A stretch of DNA of 64,000 nucleotides, taken from positions 434,001-498,000 of the forward strand of contig JAPXFQ010002899.1 in assembly GCA_028564705.1 (NCBI GenBank), written 5' to 3'. The notes under the pieces are model-generated. The model saw only the letters and a program-made list of their open reading frames with translations. It was not told the DNA's origin and made no database searches. A program made the position numbers and the translations under genes. Below, piece by piece: positions 37,701 to 43,696 of the stretch (the stretch's first letter is position 1; each line of letters opens with the position of its first letter). This stretch comes from Apricaphanius iberus (taxonomy: Eukaryota; Chordata; Actinopteri; Cyprinodontiformes; Aphaniidae).

Positions 37701-39166
37701 AACTCTTTGTATGGAGAACCTTTTAACCTTTAATTAATAAATCAAAGGTAAAATGTTTGTTTTTTTTATGATCTTACTGCCCAGATTAAGCAAAGTTAAA
37801 AAAACAACCAAGACAAAAATGTATAAAGAATATGTAACTTATCAGTAAAAATGAAATAAATAAGATAAAATAATGTTTTTGTGTATATAAAGAATTATCG
37901 TTTTGATTAAGAGATAATATAAATAAACTAAGGGGCAGGACCCGATAAGCTCCTGGTTCTTCCAAATGAGACCCCTTTAGTTTTTCTGTTTTTTTTGGGA
38001 TGGATGGATGGACGGACAGGACCTCGTACCGCCGTCCTGTCGTAGAAAAATTGTTTCTTTCCCCCTTTCTTTAGATCATTGGTTCCCAAACTTTCCAGCG
38101 TCTGACCCATAAAATGAAAATCTAAGAGGGCTTTGACCCCAACACTTACCTAGCGTCTAAGGATTTTTACAGAGTCAGTTAAAATGTGCTTTACTGAAAA
38201 CCCAATCAACATCAGCAGCCAATATATTGGTCAACATGTTGATTTTATCTTCCTTTTTATCCTTTCCAACATTCCTCGAATCTATATTAAGCCTCATCAT
38301 TATTTTTGAATCCAAGTTTCTGAAAAGGAGCAAATGACCCTAGACTGATACGTCTTTAACCCGATAGGAGGACCGGTACTTTTTGGCTTCCCCCAAAGCT
38401 AAAAATCATCTGATTTCGAACACCATTTAGTTTCTTGCTGCTTTTCTAGATTCAGCTACAAAATTCAGAACAATCTGTTTCTCTTAGACTTGCTGCTAGT
38501 AACAAACTCTCTGAAGATCAAAATAGGATATTTTTTCTCTGTGTCGACACAACAGTGGTTGTGGTTGAGTTTAGCAGCCTGGTAATGCCTAAATTATGAT
38601 GTCAGTGTTTTTCTCTATTGTTTGAAGGTTCAGGTGTGAGGCTGCACTGCAGCTAAAAAAGTATCTACTGAAAGCCTGGAGGAGAGTTGATGAAAATGTT
38701 ATATAGTAAAAGGTCGTTTAACACCGTTTGTGTTGTAAAAGCATGTAAAAAACCGTCAGGTTTGAGTAGTTTTCATTTTGTTTTGTTGCAGAAAACTCCA
38801 CTGAGAATGAGCGGCATCTACGTGAAGTCGGTGGTCCCAGACTCTCCGGCAGCTCGGTGTCAGAAGCTGAGGACGGGCGATCGCATCCTGGCTGTAAACG
38901 GCGTCAGCCTGGTTGGGATGGACTATAACATGTAGGTCTGCAGCTCCACAGAGACCCATGGACCTAACTGAGCCACATTCATCTCACTTATTGCCAGCAC
39001 TCTTAAATTAAAATGTTTGTCTGGTTTTATAAATCCTCAAATTTCTCAAAGCTTGTTGCTGTCTCCACTTTTCAGCGGCAGAGAGCTGATTCGCTCATCA
39101 GGAGACACGCTGAGGCTGCTGGTTGCAAAGATTGAAACAAACTCAAGCAGCAAGACTTCAACCTAA
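1421..39166 (+). CDS. radil: radil, 3' portion of the gene (12 coding exons, N-terminus outside the window)
   Basis: This is the C-terminal ~918 residues of Radil, a cytoplasmic Rap-GTPase effector known to act in integrin-dependent adhesion and neural-crest migration. Coding exons: 1421-1749, 7546-8235, 8318-8355, 9000-9169, 9260-9372, 17869-18088, 20057-20229, 24893-25037, 28669-28841, 28922-29276, 37281-37402, 38792-38931 and 39076-39166. The 9000-9372 block is counted as one exon in the total of twelve because its 90-bp internal split is a prediction. All junctions keep phase and the total is 919 codons including TAA. In fragment numbering, an FHA-like region spans about 107-214, the DIL domain about 277-580, a Pro/Ser linker about 680-800 and the PDZ domain about 822-908 (GLGL carboxylate-binding loop). 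The PDZ domain separates it from the relative RASIP1. The RA domain and start codon are missing because they lie upstream. Family assignment rests on recognised domain order and remembered homology, not on a search. It could be either teleost paralogue if two exist. Confidence 0.92.
2596..2635 (-). repeat. LINE tail fragment (TAATTTCCC...GGATCAAT type)
   Basis: The motif TAATTTCCCAGTTGGATCAA followed by AATTGAA is one of three copies of a common fish LINE 3' tail. The other two are at 8560-8612 (opposite orientation) and 13998-14045. Confidence 0.5.
2824..2880. repeat. Perfect 14-bp hairpin followed by an A-rich run
   Basis: CTGGCCTTGGTTCA at 2824-2837 is exactly reverse-complemented at 2845-2858 with a 7-base loop. 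About 20 bases of nearly pure A follow. Confidence 0.85.
3427..3445 (+). repeat. hAT-type terminus (TAGGGCTGGACGATAT)
   Basis: The motif resembles the start of common fish hAT MITEs. I could not find the matching opposite end, so only the terminus is reported. Confidence 0.4.
5098..5392. mobile_element. piggyBac-type MITE (295 bp) with TTAA target duplication
   Basis: TTAA occurs immediately before (5094-5097) and after (5393-5396). The termini CCCTCCTGCTGTC and GACTGCGGGAGGG are inverted repeats with two mismatches, the hallmark CCCT...AGGG of piggyBac relatives. There is no transposase. The right TTAA is shared with the next element. Confidence 0.8.
5397..6057. mobile_element. PIF/Harbinger-type MITE, copy 1
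   Basis: Terminal repeats GCTAGTTTATGCTTCTCCG at the left and GAGAAGCATAAACTAGGCT at the right are inverted. The flanking trinucleotides are TAA (5394-5396) and TTA (6058-6060). The internal sequence matches the copies at 47705-48317 and 56532-57163 along its length. It is non-coding. Confidence 0.8.
6885..7062 (-). mobile_element. L2-type LINE 3'UTR fragment
   Basis: It contains the conserved blocks CATGTAGCGACAGTGGAGAG and AACAGGAAGAAACCTCCAGC, also present at 21410-21720 and 42770-43020. The 42770 copy sits downstream of an L2 reading frame, which identifies this block as L2 3'UTR. Confidence 0.65.
7546..8235 (+). CDS. radil: radil coding exon: FHA-like region and start of the DIL domain
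   Basis: This 690-bp exon is open throughout. Its acceptor TTTTAG ends at 7545 and its donor GTAAGT starts at 8236, both in phase 0. It begins EFVIYLMSGTTTIFG, continuing the previous exon. The FHA-like section includes NGYVLNEEVELNPGDLVGLG and ends near HYLFMFKDP. After a Cys/Ser-rich linker, the acidic helix EERILQEILDIVEQSE opens the DIL domain, followed by a helical stretch rich in Leu and Arg and ending QLITW. Confidence 0.93.
8318..8355 (+). CDS. radil: radil 38-bp micro-exon within the DIL domain
   Basis: This short exon encodes EKTKDLAAIQPE plus two bases of a Thr codon. It follows an 82-bp intron (8236-8317) ending TGTTCAG and is followed by donor GTGAGT at 8356. The W-EKTK junction matches the usual DIL motif, and the split Thr codon is completed by the first base of the next exon. 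Both the phase and the domain logic need it. Confidence 0.85.
8560..8612 (+). repeat. LINE tail fragment
   Basis: TTCAGTTCAATTCAAATTC followed by TTTGATCCAAGAGGGAAATT matches the tail at 2596 and 13998 in the opposite direction. Confidence 0.5.
8645..8742 (+). mobile_element. Truncated hAT MITE, family G (3' end)
   Basis: TTCATGGTATCGGTTAACTT through CATTGGTGCATCCCTA matches the right end of the full copy at 15739-16269. The left part is missing. Confidence 0.7.
9000..9372 (+). CDS. radil: radil coding exon block: core of the DIL domain (probably two exons split by a 90-bp intron)
   Basis: The acceptor CATCAG ends at 8999. The reading is ICSDEEPEQPQLLSMEEL, then a hydrophobic helix with LVLWMANSIELLHFIQHE that is characteristic of DIL domains, and it ends EEVIMFTFQQSVYYLTK. 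Bases 9170-9259 are open and a multiple of three, but they look like an intron. They start GTGGAG, end in a T-rich tract plus ACACCAG, and would insert a Phe-rich stretch into the domain. Splicing them out joins WDE to DLLQSE in frame. The donor at 9373 (GTTCGC) is weak, but the protein continues correctly in the exon at 17869. Confidence 0.85.
9170..9259 (+). other. Predicted 90-bp mini-intron in radil
   Basis: It is bounded by G|GTGGAG and ACACCAG|A, has a T-rich tract before the acceptor, and leaves the reading frame intact whether removed or kept. If kept it adds 30 residues rich in Phe, Leu and Ile inside the DIL domain. A second possible donor, GTGTCA at 9197, would give a 63-bp intron. 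Confidence 0.65.
9871..10036 (-). mobile_element. RTE-type LINE fragment (tentative)
   Basis: The motifs CATCCATTATCTTCGGGGTC, GGGGCAGCAGCTTAAGCA and CTCTCCCCAGCCACTTGGT match a very common fish LINE 3' region that I recall as RTE-type. It is a short, decayed fragment. Confidence 0.55.
10155..10250 (+). repeat. Dispersed fish repeat (GGTAAATGGCCTGCATTTGT)
   Basis: The start GGTAAATGGCCTGCATTTG and GGGCTTTACTTAGTCCCTA is a widespread teleost repeat. A longer copy in reverse orientation is at 16590-16805. Confidence 0.55.
11755..11780. repeat. (CA)n microsatellite
   Basis: A short CA run interrupted by CC. Confidence 0.85.
11967..12757. mobile_element. Foldback-type element with ~250-bp imperfect inverted arms
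   Basis: The left arm starts CATTGTGTTCATTTACTCAC and the right end is its complement (GAGTAACTGAATGTAATG). Matching pairs continue inward: CTCACCCAGACAAG, the shared GGCATTATCTGCCACAAAA, and GAGCATCTCGGAGTTGCT against AGCACTTCCGAGATGCTC. The arms run to about 12215 and from about 12510. There is no coding capacity. No clear target duplication was found. Confidence 0.75.
13490..14140 (+). mobile_element. Tc1-like transposon relic, family T (copy 2)
   Basis: It includes CAAGACCAACACAAAGAAAT upstream and the first part of a Tc1-like transposase (CACGGAGATCAAGGAACCCA and ATATCCCAAGCTCTGAACAT), then CCATCATCTGAACA and ACTGTGGAGGAGCTGCAGAG after an interruption at 13998-14045. Several stops are present. 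Confidence 0.65.
13998..14045 (-). repeat. LINE tail inserted in the Tc1-like relic
   Basis: TTATTTCCCTCTGAGATCAA followed by TTTTGAATTCAAT interrupts the Tc1-like sequence, which resumes at about 14046. It is related to the tails at 2596 and 8560. Confidence 0.5.
15739..16269. mobile_element. hAT MITE, family G, full length with 8-bp target duplication
   Basis: The termini TAGGGATGCACCGATCC and CGGTGCATCCCTA are inverted, and CGTTTAAC flanks both sides (15731-15738 and 16270-16277). The internal region matches 36880-37210 in reverse orientation, but this copy has an extra insert at about 15833-15990. Confidence 0.85.
15901..15973 (+). other. tRNA-like segment inside the hAT MITE
   Basis: TTGGCTGACTGGTTAGCGC resembles a pol III A box and GAATCGAATCC a B box, 25 bases apart as in tRNAs. 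The acceptor stem does not pair well, so a SINE head or decayed tRNA is more likely than a working tRNA gene. Confidence 0.5.
16218..16383. repeat. 83-bp tandem duplication across the hAT end
   Basis: Bases 16218-16300 are repeated at 16301-16383. The unit covers the last part of the MITE, its right target copy CGTTTAAC and about 20 bases of flank. The two copies differ at several positions. Confidence 0.85.
16590..16805 (-). repeat. Dispersed fish repeat, longer copy
   Basis: It contains GTGGTCAGAGGGCCTGGTGG, CTACAATGTAGCTTG and GTGTAAAGTGCTTTGGGGTC, reading as the reverse of the repeat that starts at 10155. Confidence 0.55.
16813..17215 (+). pseudogene. Tc1-like transposase relic
   Basis: Starting CCATGGCCAAAGAGCTGTCC, the sequence follows the N-terminal helix-turn-helix region of a Tc1-like transposase (GTAAGCAGCTTGGTGAGAAG), then CTTAAGAGAGCTGGACCCAC and AAATCCTGCAGTGCTTGAA, to ATAAATGCCACTCATCGTG. 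It has stops, internal deletions and no surviving catalytic triad. It belongs to a different subfamily from family T. Confidence 0.7.
17869..18088 (+). CDS. radil: radil coding exon: DIL domain
   Basis: Acceptor CTCTGCAG ends at 17868 and donor GTAAAG starts at 18089. The peptide runs from SVYPALSGLLEGNPFTENG to LCAYLFFFINASLFNTLMER, a strongly conserved DIL stretch. It joins the previous exon in phase 0 and ends in phase 1 (first base of a Gly codon). Confidence 0.92.
18089..20056 (+). other. radil intron (2.0 kb)
   Basis: It contains the hAT MITE at 18471-18797. The remaining AT-rich sequence shows nothing recognisable. Confidence 0.7.
18471..18797. mobile_element. hAT MITE, family C (327 bp) with 8-bp target duplication
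   Basis: The ends TAAGGCTGGGTGATTGAT and ATAATCGCCCAGCCCTA are inverted. GTTTCAAT flanks exactly on both sides (18463-18470 and 18798-18805), which is diagnostic for the hAT group. Confidence 0.85.
20057..20229 (+). CDS. radil: radil coding exon: C-terminal DIL domain
   Basis: Acceptor TTGTTCAG ends at 20056 and donor GTCAGC starts at 20230. It encodes GSVAGFYQWSRGVQIRANLD, then a LLMDWVQ helix and a GEFFQKFSAAVNLLATPK segment. The order 'W-S-R-G-x-x-I-R-x-N-L-D' is typical of dilute-domain proteins and corresponds to the region conserved with class V myosin tails. Confidence 0.93.
21410..21720 (-). mobile_element. L2-type LINE 3'UTR fragment
   Basis: TTTATCTAGCACCAATTCAC, CATCTCAAGGGACTTTACAA and AGCATGTAGCGACAGTGGAG are shared with 6885-7062 and 42770-43020. 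Confidence 0.65.
21824..22850. mobile_element. hAT-type element (1.0 kb) with target duplication
   Basis: The left end CATTGGTTCTCAA and right end TTGAAAACCATTG are inverted. The flanks CTTTAGGG and CTTTTGGG match at 7 of 8 bases. The right end carries the familiar GTACTTGG...GGTTGAAAACCA arrangement of this group. There is no transposase frame. A Tc1-type MITE sits inside. Confidence 0.7.
21892..22231. mobile_element. Tc1/mariner-type MITE (340 bp) nested in the hAT element
   Basis: The inverted ends CACTGAACAAAAATAT and ATATTTTCGTTCAGTG are flanked by TA on both sides (21890-21891 and 22232-22233). It is non-coding and includes a T-run near 22165. Confidence 0.8.
24069..24098. repeat. 11-bp tandem repeat (GGCTGCTGAGT)
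   Basis: Two full units and one partial unit. Confidence 0.8.
24893..25037 (+). CDS. radil: radil coding exon: end of the DIL domain
   Basis: The acceptor TTTCTCCAG ends at 24892 after a (GT)n stretch, and donor GTGAGC starts at 25038. It encodes ASWASLRTEFAALRAAQLHH, then MLREYSAGKPCPSGW and a short acidic tail. The W-x-x-LR and AQLHH-x-L motifs match the last DIL helices. It ends in phase 1. Confidence 0.92.
25335..25374. repeat. Perfect 16-bp stem hairpin
   Basis: GTGAATGGGAACTACT at 25335-25350 is exactly reverse-complemented at 25359-25374, with an 8-base loop AGCATGCC. Confidence 0.9.
26620..26960. mobile_element. Truncated hAT MITE (GAATCGATTC type)
   Basis: It has repeated AATCGAATCGATTC motifs and a right end TCGATACCCAGCCCTA like the known TAGGGCTGGGTATCGA terminus. 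The left terminus is lost, so its start is approximate. Confidence 0.55.
26985..27970 (-). mobile_element. Tc1-like transposon relic, family T (copy 3, reversed)
   Basis: The sequence CATCTTCCCATCAACTCTGA through AAGCATCCCCATAGCATAAT and CTGCCATCACCTTGTTTCTC reads, on the minus strand, as the transposase central region. A terminus-like GGGTGTGAATACTGTCACAA occurs near 27929. Unrelated sequence lies between about 27480 and 27925, so it is fragmented. Confidence 0.6.
28669..28841 (+). CDS. radil: radil coding exon: region after the DIL domain
   Basis: The acceptor is TATAGCAG ending at 28668 and the donor is GTAACG at 28842. With the Asp codon completed across the junction it reads DILENFDNHPPLILPSSTF, then HLELSKPITDPALFEQLSHL and LQDFISRLPHSETQVKAEEQ. 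The HPPLILP motif is a recognisable Radil feature just after the DIL domain. It ends in phase 0 before an 80-bp intron. Confidence 0.92.
28922..29276 (+). CDS. radil: radil coding exon: disordered Pro/Ser linker
   Basis: The intron before it is only 80 bp (28842-28921) and ends CTCAAACTCAG; the donor is GTAACC at 29277. The 118 codons are low in hydrophobic residues and rich in Ser, Pro, Glu and Leu. They include SCLLTPPNTPQGMELAELEA, a short conserved Pro/Thr motif that could be a phosphorylation or docking site (inference), and a predicted helical end, ELEADLREGARQLKKG. Confidence 0.9.
35370..35600. mobile_element. DNA-transposon terminal fragment
   Basis: AAAAAATTAGAATATCGTGC and AGTTCATTTATTTTAGTAAT open a fish DNA transposon, and AGTTTCACTTTTTTAGTTGA follows in reverse later. 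Related sequence starts at 40125. Confidence 0.5.
36500..36845 (+). pseudogene. Tc1-like transposase relic, family T (copy 4)
   Basis: One frame still reads GGGSIMLWVGFCSAERGNLV followed by RVGGKRNRAKDGSL, the segment after the first catalytic Asp of Tc1 transposases. Downstream text (TAATCCGTACCTGAATCC) and a GGGTCTGAATACATACAG end also fit. Stops and deletions make it non-functional. Confidence 0.7.
36880..37210. mobile_element. hAT MITE, family G, with exact 8-bp target duplication
   Basis: The ends TAGGGATGCACCGATAC and TGCACCCCTA are inverted and flanked by GATGTAAG on both sides (36872-36879 and 37211-37218). It lies 70 bp upstream of the PDZ exon and is reversed relative to 15739-16269. 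Confidence 0.85.
37281..37402 (+). CDS. radil: radil coding exon: start of the PDZ domain
   Basis: Acceptor TTTGTTTAG ends at 37280 and donor GTGAGA starts at 37403. After an acidic lead (EAEEDKEE) comes VFTVEIHRGPHGLGLALVDG, which holds PDZ strand A, the GLGL carboxylate-binding loop and strand B. It ends in phase 0. The 8-kb intron before it carries transposon copies directly upstream, including a hAT MITE ending at 37210. Confidence 0.93.
37403..38791 (+). other. radil intron (1.4 kb)
   Basis: It has a (GGAT)n-like stretch at about 38000 and a hAT-type scrap TCATTGGTTCCCAAACTTTC near 38080. Nothing else is recognised. Confidence 0.65.
38792..38931 (+). CDS. radil: radil coding exon: PDZ core
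   Basis: Acceptor TTTTGTTGCAG ends at 38791 and donor GTAGGT starts at 38932. It encodes KTPLRMSGIYVKSVVPDSPA, then ARCQKLRTGDRILAVNGVSL and VGMDYN. GIYVKSVVPDSPAA and GDRILAVNG are the standard PDZ strand C and strand D/E motifs. It ends in phase 2, and the split codon becomes Ile in the last exon. Confidence 0.94.
39076..39166 (+). CDS. radil: radil terminal coding exon: PDZ end and stop
   Basis: Acceptor CTTTTCAG ends at 39075 after a 144-bp intron. It encodes GRELIRSSGDTLRLLVAKIE, completing PDZ helix B and strand F, then a short Ser/Thr tail (TNSSSKTST) and TAA at 39164-39166. Confidence 0.94.
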
Positions 39167-39379
39167 GCGCTGAAAGCAGAGTCCTGCTGGATGGAAAAGT
39201 GCAATTCTGAACACTAGAGGACGTTCGGTTCTTCTGCAGCATCTGGAGTCTGTAGTTCTGCCCCAAGCCAAAGGAAACTAACTCCCTGCTCCTCATCTCC
39301 AGCCCGCTGTGGGATGGAGTTGTTTATTGTACGTAAATAAGGAACGCTGAGACAATCAAGCGAAGCCACTGGGATCTCA

Positions 39380-39385
39380 AATAAA
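39380..39385 (+). terminator. Proximal poly(A) signal candidate
   Basis: AATAAA lies 214 bases after the stop codon, with GACTGTGGGCAGCGTTTTT just downstream as a possible GU-rich element. It is a plausible early cleavage site. Confidence 0.45.
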
Positions 39386-40119
39386 ACGCAGACTGTGGGC
39401 AGCGTTTTTAGAAAGCTACTTTCTGCTGTCGCAGCTTCTGTCTGGCCTATAAACAAACTTTACTGAGAGGAAAACATACGACTGTGGTGATCCAGATTCT
39501 GCCCGTGTTTCTGGAAGCTTCATGGTTTCTGGCTTTAACTGGACATGTTCACAATCAGATGTTTGCTTTAAACAATGTCAAGTACAGTTTTACCAACAAA
39601 AAAAAAAAAAAGCGTTTCAATGATTTAGTTTAAAACATCTCTGTTGGTTATGTTCATGAAGAGCTCCAGAGCGTTTCAGATTCAAATGTTGCAGAAAATC
39701 TTATTTTTCTGCTGCTTTCATGTTTCATAAAAACAGCATTATTTAAACGCCAGTGTTGTTCTGTAACACACCATCCCGAAGAAAGTAAAAACCAAAGCTG
39801 AAATTATTTAACTGTGTTCATTTTTAACACCAAATCAAACCAGATGCTTCTCTTTAAAGCAACAACGTAAATGATAAAACAGGCAGAAAAAAAGATTCAT
39901 ACTTTTTATTAGATTCATGACATTTAATCCCTTTCTTTAAAATCTTCGAGGGCAGCCAGTTTTTAGTTCTGGGTCCTTTTAATAGTTCTATAAAACAGTT
40001 TTAATGACCCTGAAGAACAAAGTGAAGTTTTACATGTTTGGTTTTAATCATCTCAGGCTTCCAACTGTTCAGTATTTATAGCTGAGTATTTACTGTCTCC
40101 TACTGGAAATATGAACATA

Positions 40120-40560
40120 CTAACTGCATCTCGATTAGTTCGAATATCACCAAAAAGTTCATTTATTTCAATAAATCAGTTTAAAAAGGTTAACTCCTAC
40201 AATGTAGATTTGAATTAAGTAGTTCTACTGATCTTAATGATTATGGCTTACAAGAATAAATACCTACATTTTATGTCTGTGGAAATTTCAGTATTAAATC
40301 TGATGCATCAAAGCTAATATAGGTAATGTTGAGTGAAATGAAAATGTGCAAAAGGTGTGTGGACTCCAACTGTTGCTGAGTGTCCACTGGGTTCTGCTGA
40401 GTCCAGACTCAGTGAAGCCGTAACTTTAGAGCACCAAAAACTCTCGGGACCTGAACTCCACCTCATCCTCCATCCATGCAACTCTGCATTGATGCAGTAA
40501 TTCATGTAAAAGGAGCCCAGACCAGTACTGAGTGCAGATAAGCTGTAAGCCATATTCATT
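40120..40560 (-). mobile_element. DNA-transposon relic inside the distal 3'UTR
   Basis: The left part (TCGAATATCACCAAAAAGTT, then TTCATTTATTTCAATAAATC) resembles the opening of a fish DNA transposon whose other copy here is 35370-35600. The right part, read on the minus strand, resembles the non-coding or transposase stretch often seen in such elements (start near ACTCAGTACTGGTCTGGGCT). Family placement is from memory and tentative. Confidence 0.45.
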
Positions 40561-40854
40561 CAAATTAAAAGGAATATGAAACATATTACTGTCTGTAATG
40601 AAGCTACATTTTTTAGTTTTACCTCTTAAATTGATTTATTACAACAAATTAATGTTTTTGAAGATTTTCAAATTTATAGATGCAAAGTTTTCTCTCATCA
40701 TCTTGTATTGTTGGTTTATTGGGTTTACAGTGAAAAACATCTGGAAGCAGCTGGTTGGTGAAAAACATCGGCTGGTCGAGATTTTTCAGAGTAAACGGCT
40801 CACACAGATGATTCTTTTTTTGTAATATTTATATAATGCAGTATTTTTAAATGG

Positions 40855-40860
40855 AATAAA
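40855..40860 (+). terminator. Distal poly(A) signal candidate
   Basis: AATAAA is followed by TGTTATTTTGACTCTG and then a GTGTGTCTGTG element about 30 bases downstream. This has the usual layout of a vertebrate cleavage and polyadenylation site. Confidence 0.55.
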
Positions 40861-40880
40861 TGTTATTTTGACTCTGAAAG

Positions 40881-42760
40881 TGCTGCGCCGTGTGTCTGTG
40901 ATCATGGTCTGGTGGAGCTGCAGGGAAGCTGCTGGGCGTGTCGGCTGCGTGGCGCGTTTATGGCTGCTCTGTGGTTTCCATTAATCAAGCACTTTCCACT
41001 GGCTCCAGCACGCCCCCCCCCCCCCTTTGTGGGCCCCCTCAGGGGGCCTCGAGGTGAAACGCTCCTTTGTGACGGCATGAAGATTAGCCTCTCTGACTGG
41101 AAACTCATCGGCCAGTGTGGCATTAAAGCGTTAGCAGGTTCGCAAGGTGCTGAGCATGGAGCCCCCTGCTGCTCTCTGACCTAATTCCTCCTATAAGACC
41201 TGCAAAAGTTAAATTCATAATGTCATTTTTCATTTGAATATTATGGTAATTACTGGTGCAGAGTGACCTGAAACTATAGCAAAAACTATTAACCGATCAG
41301 AATTAGGGATGCACGAATACGGGTATCTGGTATGATACCTTTCTAATGTACTCCGATACTTAAAATATGGAAACTGCAATAATTCACAGAAAATTTGTAT
41401 TTTTCATTTGGAATTTTAGTTTTGTATTTTTTTATTCATATTTATCTTATCAACCCTCATTTGTTGTAACAAACATAGAAGAAAATAAAACCTGTCTTCC
41501 AATCCATTGCATTTTTTTGAGTGGTAGAAGCATCGGCATTGTTACTCGGTATCGGCAAGTACTCAGATCCAAGTATCGGTTTGTAAAAAGTGGTGTTGCA
41601 TCCCTGATCATAATAGATGAATTCTTAAATGCTCCCATTAATGATTATTACAAAGTTCGTTCTATTATTCATGATTTTAAATAAGATCGTCTAGTGTAAT
41701 GCAGACTTTTTGCAAAGTGGGCCAAACTGTCAAATTCATTATATTTTAATGAAACTCGGTCTGATTTCTGTACATTCTTGTAGGTCCAAATATAAAAACG
41801 TTCTTGCATATTTTACCTTCCTTACTATGAAAAAAAAAGCAGGAAAAATGTAAATGTTGGCGTTGGTGGTTTTCTTTACTCTCAGCAACACGGCCCTCGT
41901 TCCTGACTCCTTCAAATACTGCGGCTTGGTAAGTTGAGTAGTTCATGTTGTGCCTCCTATTTCTCGTTTCAGGTTTTTGATTTTGATTTAATTTTTAAGT
42001 GCCTTGCATCTAAGAATGTTACCCAATATGAGCTGATGTGGCCCAGGGCCAGCACGAAATTATCCCTGGGCAAAAGTCCCCCCGGGTCGCGCTTTATAAC
42101 AGTAATAATTTCAAAATTAAAACAGGAAATTAAATTGTTAAAAATAAATCAATTAGCCAATCATAGTAAATAGAAAACAAAGCAACTCAAGAGCTAACAG
42201 AAATCAGTGCTGTCGGTTCTAATCTAGTTAGTTTGATGTCTTGGTGGCTTAATGATTTGGATGCAACAAAAAAAATGTTTCCAAAGCATGAAAATAGAGA
42301 AAACCACGAACATTTATCCCAGTCAGATCTCTGTATCAAGCGAGGTGAGAGGTCATACCACTCTGATCAGACTAAAAGCTTCCTTGCACAGATATGGGGA
42401 GCTGTGGAACCCATTGTGAGAGTTCTACAAAGACAACGCCACATCTCAGTTAAAAAGGGAAGCACCTCCTCTCTTTCTCTCTGAGCTACTGAGTCTGCTC
42501 GGATCCGACGGTGGTAATTTTAGGGCGTCTAAATGCAGCAAAGCTACATGAGGGCGAGTCACAGCATGAATTTACTGCTGAAGATCAGGAATGTCTCCTG
42601 GTTAACCAAAAACATGGAGTCTTGTTATGAACGTCAATACGGCCTGTTTGGCTGGGAAGTTAAGTTCTGCTCCTACTCTTTGATTTTTCAGGCTGTAAAT
42701 GTCTGAGGATGGGACTTAAGGATTTATCAATCTTTTATTCCATCCATCCTCCCATCCCTC
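40881..42760. other. Intergenic sequence downstream of radil
   Basis: It contains the C13 run and GC palindrome at 41013-41048 and the hAT MITE 41304-41606. The rest, including 41615-42760, shows no gene. Confidence 0.6.
41304..41606. mobile_element. hAT MITE, family G, subtype 2
   Basis: It starts TAGGGATGCACGAATACGG and ends GTTGCATCCCTG. The flanks ATCAGAAT and ATCATAAT match at 7 of 8. The interior (TTTGTTGTAACAAACATAG) is shared with 52373-52753, not with the copies in radil introns. Confidence 0.75.
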
Positions 42761-42764
42761 ATCC

Positions 42765-43666
42765 ATATTTATTTATATAGCACTAATTTACAACAAATTT
42801 ATTCTAAAGGCACTTTACAAGAAATGTCATTTTAATACAATTATAGAAACATTCCAATCAGTTAAAAGTTTTCTATGTAAGGAATCCCAGCAGATTGCGT
42901 TGAGTTATTGACGTGAGATTGAGCCTAGAACATGCAGACTCCAACCACAGCTATTCCTTATACCGAGCAAGCATGTAGCGACAGTGGAGAGGAAAAACTT
43001 CCCTTTAACAGAAAGAAAGTAAAAAGTTGACAACAGGACATGGAGGATGTTCGGTTACTGGGAGCATCATCTGAATCGATGTTCCCCATCCAGCAGGGGG
43101 CGTTGTAACTGAGCAGGAAACCAGACCAGGTGTAGCTTCTATGGAGAGAAAAACACTGAGAGAAAACGAGGTTAATAATCGAATTAACAGCAAAAAATAC
43201 ATCTGACGAGTCGTAGAAGAGAAAAGTAGAAGAGTTAAGAAAAGTGGTCAGTCGAAGCCTATAGCACCATAACGTACAAAAATAGCTTAGGATAACCTAA
43301 GCTATTCTTACTATAAGCTTTACCAAAAAGGAAGGTTTTAAGCCTAGACCTAAAAACAGACAGAGTATCTGCTTCACGGACTAAAACTGGGAGCTTGTTC
43401 CACAGGAGGGGAGCCTGATAACCAAAAGATCTGCCCCCCATTCTACTTTTAGAAATCCTAGGAACTACCAGTAAACCTGCATTCTCAGAACAAAGTGCTC
43501 TGTTAGGAACATATGGAACAATCAGATCTCTGATGTACGATGGAGCTTTATTATTAAGGGCTTTATAAGTAAGGAGGAGGATCTTAAACTCTATTCTGGA
43601 TTTAACCGGGAGCCGATGGAGAGAAGCCAAAACAGGAGAAATGTGATCTCTCTTTTTAATATTCAT
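42765..43666 (-). mobile_element. L2-type LINE 3' end: ORF2 C-terminus plus 3'UTR
   Basis: On the minus strand an open frame of 135 codons (43666 to 43259) reads HISPVLASLHRLPVKSRIEF, KILLLTYKALNNKAPSYI, VVPRISKSRMGGRSFGY and APLLWNKLPV, the conserved C-terminus of L2 ORF2. The 3'UTR blocks follow to 42765, ending with the TTTATTTATATAGC tail. The 5' part is lost, as is normal for LINE copies. The surviving frame has no stop, so this copy is relatively young. Confidence 0.85.
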
Positions 43667-43672
43667 CAGAAT

Positions 43673-43696
43673 CCTTCCTTCCTTCCTTCCTTCCTT
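43673..43696. repeat. (TTCC)n microsatellite
   Basis: Six uninterrupted tetranucleotide units at the 5' boundary of the L2 copy. Confidence 0.9.

Larger units (their letters stand above)
39167..40880 (+). other. radil: radil 3'UTR (length uncertain)
   Basis: Untranslated sequence after the stop. AATAAA at 39380 is followed within 40 bases by a GT-rich stretch and gives a short UTR. AATAAA at 40855 is followed by GTGTGTCTGTG near 40890 and is the better match to a full cleavage site, giving a UTR of about 1.7 kb. The longer version would include an A12 run near 39600 and a transposon-like segment at about 40120-40560. Confidence 0.6.
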
